Assembly: GCA_038247175.1 (NCBI GenBank)
Contig: JBBRVD010000225.1
Location: 1-5,713, forward strand
From: CAISIP01 sp038247175
Lineage (GTDB): Bacteria; Pseudomonadota; Gammaproteobacteria; Burkholderiales; Burkholderiaceae_C
Direction: 5' to 3'
DNA length: 5,713 nucleotides
In this document: piece after piece, positions 1 to 4,660 of the stretch
Layout: each line of letters opens with the position of its first letter
How positions within the stretch are numbered: position 1 is the stretch's first letter
Notes under the pieces: model-generated
What the model was told of the DNA's origin: nothing
The model's input: only the letters and a program-made list of their open reading frames with translations
Databases searched by the model: none
Made by a program: the position numbers and the translations under genes

Positions 1-208
1 GCAGCAATTTTTGCTCTGACACCAACACTTCGTCGGCTGTCCGGCTGTCCACCTTGCGTGTCGGACCCATAAACAAGCGCAGCAATTTTTGCTCTGACAC
101 CAACACTTCGTCGGATGTCCGGCTGTCCACCTTGCGTGTCAGACCCATAAACAAGCGCAGCAATTTTTGCTCTGACACCAACACTTCGTCGGATGTCCGG
201 CTGTCCAC
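1..208. repeat. 78-bp tandem repeat array, about 2.7 copies, cut by left edge
   Basis: Three successive units begin at 1, 79 and 157 with GCAGCAATTTTTGCTCTGAC. The period is exactly 78 bp; the third unit stops after 52 bp at 208. Units 1 and 2 differ at only two places (37/115 C to A, 63/141 G to A), so the copies are recent or kept alike. Each unit carries a short hairpin AGCAA-TTT-TTGCT (3-15, 81-93, 159-171). A longer inverted pair, GTGTCAGA (136-143) with TCTGACAC (171-178), bridges the junction of two units; the equivalent pair at 58-65/93-100 has one mismatch. The array begins 13 bases beyond the stop of the TAXI gene, so it lies in that transcript's 3' region. 78 is a multiple of three, which makes an artificial ORF pass through it. 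It resembles REP-like intergenic repeats of Oxalobacteraceae, but that identification is from memory. Confidence 0.93.
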
Positions 209-221
209 GTGTCCAGCTGCC

Positions 222-1544
222 TCAGCGCGACAACTTGCCGCGCACCAGCTCGATATGGTTGCGCAGCGCATACAGCTCGTCGGTATGCGACAGCGGCACC
301 ACGACCTTGCCCACGCGCTGCTCTAGCGCGTCGAGCTCCTCCAGCAGTGCCGGCCGGGTGCCGGCGCCGTCGTCAACACGATCCTCGATGTCGCGCAGCT
401 TCGCGTACCAGCGGAACACCCGCGAGCGGATACGGAACTCGTACAGCGGCGGCACGATGCGCGACAACGGCAGCAGCAGCGCAATGATGATGCCCAGCGA
501 CAGCCACATGCGTTCGAGCAGGTTGGCAAGCTGAAACGGCAGGTAGCGCTGCAGCAGCGGCACCCCGCTGCGGATCGTGCGATCAGCCTCCTTGGCCAGC
601 GGGAACTCGGCGCTGGCTGGCAGCGGATATTCGCGCGCCCGGTTGAACCAGCCCGCGTTGCCATGCAGGGTCAGCGAGGCCTGCGAGAACAGCTGCAGCA
701 GGGCAGGATGCAGGTCGGGCCGGGCCAGCAGCGTGGTCGTCGGTGCGACCAGGTGTACGTCGGCCGGCGGAATGTCGGACGCCAGGTCGACCACGCCACG
801 CGGCAATGTCACAGGCGCCAGGAAGGGCAGGCGGCGCGCATACGCCTCGTTCTGCGCGAAGTCCATCAGCCGAACGCCCGGAGTCTGCAGCAGCATCTGC
901 ACCATCAGCGACTCGGGTGCCGACGCGAACACCAGCGCGTCCGACTGTGCGTCCAGGAAGGCGACTGTACCGGGCGTCTCGGCGAGTTGCGTCAGCGCGA
1001 TGTCGCCGGGTTCGATGCGGTTGAGTTCGAACAGGCTGTTCATCAGTTGCGGCACTCCGCTGCCGGGCGTGCCGACGTTGACGCGCAGGCCCCGGAGTCC
1101 GCGCAGGTTGTCCAGCTCGGGCTTGCCGGTCGCCTGGCGCGCGCTTTTTTCCCAGTAGAACAACCAGACCGGTTCCAGGAACAGGTTGCCCAGCGACAGC
1201 GGTGCCGTCGCGTCGTCCTGCTCGGCCGGCGGGCGGCTGCCGCCCTGCACGAAGCCGACATCGGCCTTGCCTTGCTGCACGAGCGCCAGGTTGTCGGACG
1301 ATCCTGCGGTGGGCAGCAGCACGACCTCGATGCCGTTTCGGGCCAGCGCCTTCTGGTAGCGCACCCCGATTTCGGCGTAGGCACTCTGGGCCGGGCCGGT
1401 GGCCAGTACAACGCGGCGCGGCGGATTCGGGTCCAGCCACGCGTACGCCAGCGTCAGCAGGCCGATCGACAACAGGATGAACGGCCCGGCCGCGACCATC
1501 AGCTCGCGCAGCGACGCCAGCGTGTAGCGCAGCGTTCGGGGCAT
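222..1544 (-). CDS. TAXI-family (TRAP-type) solute-binding protein with C-terminal membrane anchor
   Basis: Predicted 440-aa protein. TAXI proteins are the periplasmic substrate-binding subunits of TRAP-T secondary transporters. Residues about 19-38 form an N-terminal hydrophobic segment (signal anchor). Residues about 44-325 form the binding domain, opening with VVLATGPAQSAYAEIG and including DVGFVQGGS (95-103) and the VGTPGSG turn (157-163). A second membrane segment spans about 346-365 (LWLSLGIIIALLLPL region at 348-360), followed by a charged helical, possibly coiled-coil tail (370-436). This two-anchor form of about 440-470 aa is a recognised subgroup, longer than soluble TAXI proteins of about 320 aa. 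The start at 1544 is preferred over an upstream ATG at 1613, because the protein then begins MPRTLRYTL as in relatives and does not run into the peptidase gene. No clear Shine-Dalgarno is seen. The start lies 7 bases after the peptidase stop, suggesting one transcript. No TRAP permease (DctQM-like) gene is visible, so its partner and ligand are unknown. Confidence 0.9.
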   Translation of the reverse strand: MPRTLRYTLASLRELMVAAGPFILLSIGLLTLAYAWLDPNPPRRVVLATGPAQSAYAEIGVRYQKALARNGIEVVLLPTAGSSDNLALVQQGKADVGFVQGGSRPPAEQDDATAPLSLGNLFLEPVWLFYWEKSARQATGKPELDNLRGLRGLRVNVGTPGSGVPQLMNSLFELNRIEPGDIALTQLAETPGTVAFLDAQSDALVFASAPESLMVQMLLQTPGVRLMDFAQNEAYARRLPFLAPVTLPRGVVDLASDIPPADVHLVAPTTTLLARPDLHPALLQLFSQASLTLHGNAGWFNRAREYPLPASAEFPLAKEADRTIRSGVPLLQRYLPFQLANLLERMWLSLGIIIALLLPLSRIVPPLYEFRIRSRVFRWYAKLRDIEDRVDDGAGTRPALLEELDALEQRVGKVVVPLSHTDELYALRNHIELVRGKLSR

Positions 1545-1551
1545 GGACGTA

Positions 1552-2649
1552 TCAGCGGGCGGCCGGCGCGCCGTCGCCGAACAGGTCGCGGTGGGCCGGC
1601 CAGTAGGCGTCACCGATGCTGACGCCTTGCGCGGCCAGCACCGCGCGCACCGTGGCGCGTGCCGTGACCTCGGCCGCCAGCGTGGCCAGCACCATCATCT
1701 GGGCCGGCTTGCCGGATGCGCCGGTACCCATCGCGAACACGGTGTCGCCGTCGGACATCGTGTGCACCGGGTTGATGGCGCGCGCCAGTCCGTCGTGTCC
1801 GACCTGCGCCAGTCGGTGCGCCTGCGCCTTGCTCAGTATTGCGTCGGTGGCGATCACGGCCAGCGTGGTGTTGGTGCCGGCCAGCAGTGGCTGTGGTGTC
1901 TCTCCGGCGAGGATGGCTCGGCGGATGTCGAGCACTGCGCGGCCACCGGCGGTGCGCGCGCCCGCCAGCACCCGGCCGCTGTGCGGGTCGACGACATCAC
2001 CCAGTGCGTTGCAGGCCACCAGCGCGCCGACAGTCACGCCATGGACCGTGACTGCAGCGCTGCCGAGGCCGCCTTTCATCGCCCGGTCGATGCCGAACAA
2101 CTTGCCGACCAGTGCGCCCGCGCCGGCGCCGGCATTCCCCTGGGCCGGCGCTTGCTTGCCGGCCGCCACACAGGCCCGGTAGCCGGCTTCGGCGTCGGGG
2201 CGGATACGCGCATCGCCGACCGGCAGGTCGAACAGCACCGCGGCGGGAACGATCGGCACCAGGCCGTAATGCACCGGCAAACCGATGCCGTTTTCTTCCA
2301 GCCAGCGCATCACGCCGGCGGCCGCATCCAGGCCCCAGGCGCTGCCACCGGCCAGCAGGATGGCGTGCACCCGATCGACCAGGTTGGACGGATGCAACAG
2401 GTCGGTCTCCCGGGTGCCGGGGGCGGCGCCCCGCACATCGACACCAGCGACCGCCCCGGCGCGTGCGATCAGCACCGTGCAGCCGGTCGGTCGGCGTCGG
2501 TCGGTGAATTGGCCGACCTCGATACCGGCTACGTCGGTGATGGCGTCCTTGCCGGCGCGGTCGAAGCCGCCTGGGCTGGCGCCCGGCATCTGGTCGGATG
2601 AGCCTGGCATGGCGGCGCAAGATGGGGTCTGGCTCATGGTGGATTTCAT
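1552..2649 (-). CDS. P1-family peptidase (DmpA/BapA-like, Ntn-hydrolase fold)
   Basis: Predicted 365-aa enzyme of MEROPS family P1 (formerly S58; L-aminopeptidase/D-esterase, beta-peptidyl aminopeptidase). Members are made as one chain that cuts itself once, exposing an N-terminal Ser or Thr nucleophile. Visible family motifs: TDRRRPTGCTV (49-59), GAAPGTRETDLL (74-85), LAGGSAWGLDAAAGV (99-113), GNAGAGAGALVGK (171-183), GGLGSA (193-198), NALGDVVD (214-221), GTNTTLAVIATDA (258-270) and HDGLARAINPVHTMSDGDT (285-303). By alignment with ThnT and other Thr-type relatives, self-cleavage should fall between Asn260 and Thr261. Length matches the family. Start choice is uncertain: ATG 2649 has a weak AGG about 12 bases upstream; ATG 2637, 2610 and 2589 are also possible because conserved sequence begins only near residue 34. 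The frame is open up to 2958, but that extension crosses an 11-bp repeat and looks non-coding. No signal peptide, so probably cytoplasmic. Substrate unknown. Confidence 0.92.
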   Translation of the reverse strand: MKSTMSQTPSCAAMPGSSDQMPGASPGGFDRAGKDAITDVAGIEVGQFTDRRRPTGCTVLIARAGAVAGVDVRGAAPGTRETDLLHPSNLVDRVHAILLAGGSAWGLDAAAGVMRWLEENGIGLPVHYGLVPIVPAAVLFDLPVGDARIRPDAEAGYRACVAAGKQAPAQGNAGAGAGALVGKLFGIDRAMKGGLGSAAVTVHGVTVGALVACNALGDVVDPHSGRVLAGARTAGGRAVLDIRRAILAGETPQPLLAGTNTTLAVIATDAILSKAQAHRLAQVGHDGLARAINPVHTMSDGDTVFAMGTGASGKPAQMMVLATLAAEVTARATVRAVLAAQGVSIGDAYWPAHRDLFGDGAPAAR

Positions 2650-2663
2650 TATGGCGCAGCCTA

Positions 2664-2682
2664 CTTGCGCATCACGCGCAAG
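2664..2682. promoter_or_regulatory. Perfect 7-bp inverted repeat just upstream of the peptidase gene
   Basis: CTTGCGC (2664-2670) and GCGCAAG (2676-2682) are exact reverse complements around a 5-base loop. They lie about 15 bases before the preferred peptidase start at 2649. The position suits an operator or a 5' leader hairpin. There is no direct evidence of function, and a 7-bp pair can arise by chance. No convincing sigma-70 promoter is visible beside it; a CATAAT-like hexamer on the minus strand (2652-2647) overlaps the ATG at 2649 and, if it were a -10 box, would favour the start at 2637. Confidence 0.35.
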
Positions 2683-2816
2683 CCCAGTGCATGCCGGTTT
2701 GCGCCGCGCCGATTGCGCCGGGGTCGCCGGCAACAGCGGATACGGGGTGCAGCAGACGTCGGCACACGTGCCACAAGCGATGGCGGCCGCATCGTGCTCG
2801 TGCTCGGCGTGTCGAA

Positions 2817-2877
2817 GGCGCAATGACGGCGCAATGACGGCGCAATGACGGGGCAACGACGGCGCAGCGACGGCGCA
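2817..2877. repeat. 11-bp tandem repeat (GGCGCAATGAC), five units plus a partial sixth
   Basis: Units at 2817-2827, 2828-2838 and 2839-2849 are identical. The fourth (2850-2860, GGGGCAACGAC) and fifth (2861-2871, GGCGCAGCGAC) are diverged, and a partial sixth follows to about 2877. It sits in the gap between the PilZ stop and the peptidase start. The period is not a multiple of three, so changes in copy number would break any reading frame. This supports treating the region as non-coding. Confidence 0.9.
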
Positions 2878-2908
2878 CGGCTTCACCGCAGCGACGTCGG
2901 TCCGCCAG

Positions 2909-3265
2909 CTACAGAGCCATGAACTCCTTGAGAGCCTCGCTGACCCGGGATGAGACATTCACGAATTCAAACCCCGTCTTGAAGCCGCCGGCTTTGCCGC
3001 TGAGGTGGCTGCGCGTGCACACGCCGTTGACCTCGATGGAGACCAGGTTTTCGGGGCCAAGCTGCAGCGGAAATGTCAGTTTGGCGTTGGCTCCGCGCTT
3101 GAGCTCCATATCCAGGATCAGGCCGATGCCTCCGTCGCTGATATCGAACGGCGGCGCGCTCAGCGATGCACCCGAACTCAGCACGATCCGTACCGCGCGA
3201 AAGAATGGCTTGCGTCGGGACGCGCGCTTGTCCACCAGGGTCGCGGCGAGCGAGGAGTTGATCAT
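2909..3265 (-). CDS. Single-domain PilZ protein (cyclic-di-GMP receptor family)
   Basis: Predicted 118-aa cytoplasmic protein, almost entirely one PilZ domain. PilZ domains bind cyclic-di-GMP and pass the signal to motility, polysaccharide or secretion targets. The two ligand-binding signatures are present: RxxxR as RASRR (Arg14, Arg18) near the N-terminus and DxSxxG as DISDGG (Asp41, Ser43, Gly46). The rest fits the beta-barrel with a C-terminal helix (SEALKEFMAL). The start is placed at ATG 3265 just before the RxxxR loop; a GGAG lies about 13 bases upstream, a rather long spacing. The frame stays open upstream to 3982, but that stretch is the HDOD gene read in a wrong frame. A possible 39-aa ORF ends in an ATGA overlap with this start. 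With both motifs intact, cyclic-di-GMP binding is likely; the downstream target is unknown. Confidence 0.93.
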   Translation of the reverse strand: MINSSLAATLVDKRASRRKPFFRAVRIVLSSGASLSAPPFDISDGGIGLILDMELKRGANAKLTFPLQLGPENLVSIEVNGVCTRSHLSGKAGGFKTGFEFVNVSSRVSEALKEFMAL

Positions 3266-3381
3266 CGTGCGTGACCGTCTCCGACCGCCAGCATCGGCCG
3301 ACGCCTCGGCGCTGGCGCCGGGTGGTCTGCGGCGCCTGCGCCGGATGCGGCAAGCGACAGGAAAAGGAGGTGCTGGGTCAT
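3262..3381 (-). CDS. Possible 39-aa ORF overlapping the PilZ start
   Basis: An ATG at 3381 opens a 39-codon frame whose TGA (3264-3262) overlaps the PilZ ATG as ATGA, the same junction used by the genes upstream. The product starts MTQHLLFLSLAASGAGAA, a hydrophobic stretch with small residues that looks like a signal peptide without the usual positive charge, then becomes Pro/Arg-rich (PAPAPRRRP). An in-frame TAG lies just before the ATG (TAGACCATG), so the frame cannot extend upstream, and no Shine-Dalgarno is visible. It may be a leader that couples translation into PilZ, or a chance ORF in GC-rich DNA. The sequence alone does not decide; I lean slightly toward chance. Confidence 0.28.
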   Translation of the reverse strand: MTQHLLFLSLAASGAGAADHPAPAPRRRPMLAVGDGHAR

Positions 3382-3632
3382 GGTCTATTTCGAATGAAAG
3401 TCTAGGCCCGGTGCCGGATCGCTGGAATCGGGCCGACACCTGAAATAGGGCAGGAAATAACCTGAGAGCGCGGCCGCGTGCTGCAACGCCTGTCGCTCCC
3501 GTCAGCGGTCCGGCGGGTTCGGGCCACCGCGCAGGGCCGGCCGGATCCGCGGCGGCACGGCGCTCCTGTTGCGCAGTTGCCGCAACGGCCAGCCACCGGC
3601 TACCGGCATGCGGACAAGCCCCAAGGTCAGCG
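3382..3632 (-). promoter_or_regulatory. Gap after HDOD gene with AT-richer patch, candidate PilZ promoter/operator
   Basis: These 251 bases, together with the doubtful 39-aa ORF, separate the HDOD stop from PilZ. The part next to HDOD is GC-rich, with only a weak hairpin TTGCG-N7-CGCAA (3569-3585) that lacks a T-run, so no terminator is called. Positions 3382-3464 are markedly AT-richer. They contain ACCTG twice, 22 bp apart (3438-3442, 3460-3464), around CAGG, and GAAATA twice, 12 bp apart (3442-3447, 3454-3459). On the minus strand TTCCAG-N17-TAGACT could be a poor sigma-70 promoter. The spaced repeats could be an operator. Confidence 0.25.
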
Positions 3633-4472
3633 TCAGGCCAGCACGCTGCAACTGGCCTCGAAATGCAGCTGCGCCTCGGCCAGCACCGACTGCAGGCTGT
3701 CCGAATCCTGCCCCAGGCGCTGCCAGACTGCAGCCTGCACGACCGGAACGGGTTCGTCGCCAGAGCTGAAATCCATCGCATGGGCGATCGCGTCGGCTGC
3801 ATGCACCAGCACGGCGGAGATCTCCGTGTCCGGATCGTCTCCGGGATGGTGGTGCGATGCAACGGCCGCCTGCATCGGCAGCGGAAACTTCCAGTGGCGT
3901 GCCATCGCTTCGCCGACTTGCGTATGGTCCAAGCCGAGCACGGCCTGCTCGGCTTGGACCAGGAATCCGTCGTCCTGCGCACGCCGGGTCAGCGCGGCGC
4001 GGTAGCTGTCGGAAAACTGGGTTGCCAGCACCAGGCGGCCGATGTCGTGCAACAGGCCGGTCGTGTAGCCAAACTCCGGGCTCAGGCCGCAGCGCACGGC
4101 CAGCGCCCTTGCGCACAGTGCGGTGCCGATCGCATGGCGCCAGAACGCGCGCAGGTCCATGGCACTGGCGCCGTGCTGCGGCATGGCGTGCACCAGCGCC
4201 GCCGTGGTGGCTAACGTGCGCACGCTGCGCAGGCCCAGCACCGAGACGGCATCGCCCACGCTTCGAACCTGACGCTGCACGCCGTAGAACGAGGAGTTGG
4301 CCAGCCGAAGCGTCTTCGCCGACAGCACCGGGTCGAGCTCGATCTTGCGCTGCAGCGGGTGAATGTCGACGTCTGCGTCCGCCATGCTGGCCAACAGATC
4401 CAGTACCACATCGGGCAACGCGGGGATTGCATGGATGGTCTTGAGCACCTGCTCCATCGACAACGGCGTCAT
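3633..4472 (-). CDS. HDOD domain protein
   Basis: Predicted 279-aa soluble protein. HDOD is a relative of the HD hydrolase fold found in bacterial signalling proteins; the few studied members affect motility, stress responses and cyclic-di-GMP signalling, usually without proven catalysis. The domain covers about 5-215: IPALPDVVLDLL (16-27), IELDPVLSAKTLRLANSSFYG (44-64), AVSVLGLRSVRTLA (75-88), then the HD-like part with His113, GLLHDIGRLVL (139-149, His142-Asp143), LGLDHTQVGEAM (179-190, His183), SHHHP (206-210) and Asp227. The classical HD metal ligands therefore appear largely kept, which is not true of all HDOD proteins. The start ATG at 4472 overlaps the preceding 63-aa gene as ATGA; there is no Shine-Dalgarno, which fits translational coupling. 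A second ATG at 4457 is possible. The coding sequence contains a 16-bp perfect inverted repeat (3925-3961). Confidence 0.93.
   Translation of the reverse strand: MTPLSMEQVLKTIHAIPALPDVVLDLLASMADADVDIHPLQRKIELDPVLSAKTLRLANSSFYGVQRQVRSVGDAVSVLGLRSVRTLATTAALVHAMPQHGASAMDLRAFWRHAIGTALCARALAVRCGLSPEFGYTTGLLHDIGRLVLATQFSDSYRAALTRRAQDDGFLVQAEQAVLGLDHTQVGEAMARHWKFPLPMQAAVASHHHPGDDPDTEISAVLVHAADAIAHAMDFSSGDEPVPVVQAAVWQRLGQDSDSLQSVLAEAQLHFEASCSVLA
3925..3961. repeat. 16-bp perfect inverted repeat with 5-base loop inside the HDOD gene
   Basis: TGGTCCAAGCCGAGCA (3925-3940) and TGCTCGGCTTGGACCA (3946-3961) are exact reverse complements separated by CGGCC. In mRNA this gives a very stable GC-rich hairpin. 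It falls within codons for Leu171 to His183; the 3' arm (plus-strand left arm) encodes the conserved LGLDH stretch and the other arm encodes LVQAE. There is no T-run, so it is not a standard terminator. Confidence 0.95.
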
Positions 4473-4660
4473 TGCGGGGTACGGCTGCGATGCGCCAGTG
4501 CCGCGGAGTACAGTACATCCTGTACCGGCGTGGGCCCATATTTGCGGAACAGGTGCACGAGGCGTTGTTGCCGCGACTCGTCGCGTATTGGCGCGTTGTC
4601 GCCAGCCAGTGGCCGGTCCTTCGACGCAGCCGCGCCGGTGGTGTTGTCAACGCGATTCAT
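4469..4660 (-). CDS. 63-aa protein of unknown function, coupled to both neighbours
   Basis: I do not recognise this protein. Its ATG (4660-4658) overlaps the TGA of the EAL-REC-PAS gene as ATGA, and its TGA (4471-4469) overlaps the HDOD ATG as ATGA. The frame exactly fills the gap between two real genes with 4-bp overlaps at both ends, strong evidence that it is translated. No Shine-Dalgarno precedes it, as expected if ribosomes re-initiate from the upstream gene. The N-terminal half is polar and likely disordered (about 1-30, rich in Asp, Ala, Ser and Arg). The C-terminal half (about 31-58; RLVHLFRKYGPTPVQDVLYS at 33-52) could form two helices around a Gly-Pro-Thr-Pro turn. No signal peptide, membrane segment or cysteine. 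It may be an adaptor between the flanking signalling proteins, which is speculation. Confidence 0.72.
   Translation of the reverse strand: MNRVDNTTGAAASKDRPLAGDNAPIRDESRQQRLVHLFRKYGPTPVQDVLYSAALAHRSRTPQ

Larger units (their letters stand above)
2650..2908. other. Intergenic region between PilZ and peptidase genes
   Basis: This 259-base gap separates the PilZ stop from the preferred peptidase start. It holds the 11-bp repeat array and the 7-bp palindrome listed separately. I see no hairpin followed by a T-run that would mark a terminator and no clear -35/-10 pair. Reading frames that cross it on either strand have no recognisable domain. The gap suggests that the peptidase/TAXI pair is transcribed apart from the PilZ gene, but the sequence does not prove it. 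Confidence 0.5.

Noticed and set aside
1..208. CRISPR array
   Set aside because: Units are identical throughout with no variable spacers, the period is a single 78 bp block, and no cas gene is present.
54..326. Plus-strand ORF with 26-aa repeats encoded by the 78-bp array
   Set aside because: The repeat is only in frame because 78 is divisible by three; the rest of the frame is antisense to the TAXI gene and has no recognisable protein sequence.
1545..1613. Earlier start for the TAXI protein at 1613
   Set aside because: It overlaps the peptidase C-terminus by 62 bases, and the added residues are low-complexity Thr/Ala/Pro/Arg unlike relatives that start MPRTLRYTL.
2484..2503. Direct repeat of GTCGGTCGG
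   Set aside because: It is explained by the family motif TDRRRPTG of the peptidase, encoded by similar GC-rich codons.
1543..2601. Long plus-strand ORF antisense to the peptidase gene
   Set aside because: It mirrors the codon bias of the GC-rich gene on the other strand; the product has no domain and the minus-strand gene has clear family motifs.
2650..2958. N-terminal extension of the peptidase frame up to an ATG at 2958
   Set aside because: It would add 103 residues with no family match, run through an 11-bp repeat and overlap the end of the PilZ gene; P1 peptidases are normally about 340-370 aa.
3569..3585. TTGCG-N7-CGCAA hairpin as terminator after the HDOD gene
   Set aside because: The 5-bp stem is short and there is no T-run on the transcribed strand.
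3266..3982. Upstream extension of the PilZ frame into a 357-aa protein
   Set aside because: The extra part overlaps the HDOD gene in another frame, is Arg/Pro/Cys-rich without domain signature, and PilZ is complete from 3265.
3502..4650. 382-aa minus-strand ORF overlapping the HDOD and 63-aa genes
   Set aside because: Alternate-frame shadow rich in Arg/Ala/Gly; the HDOD frame shows full domain conservation.
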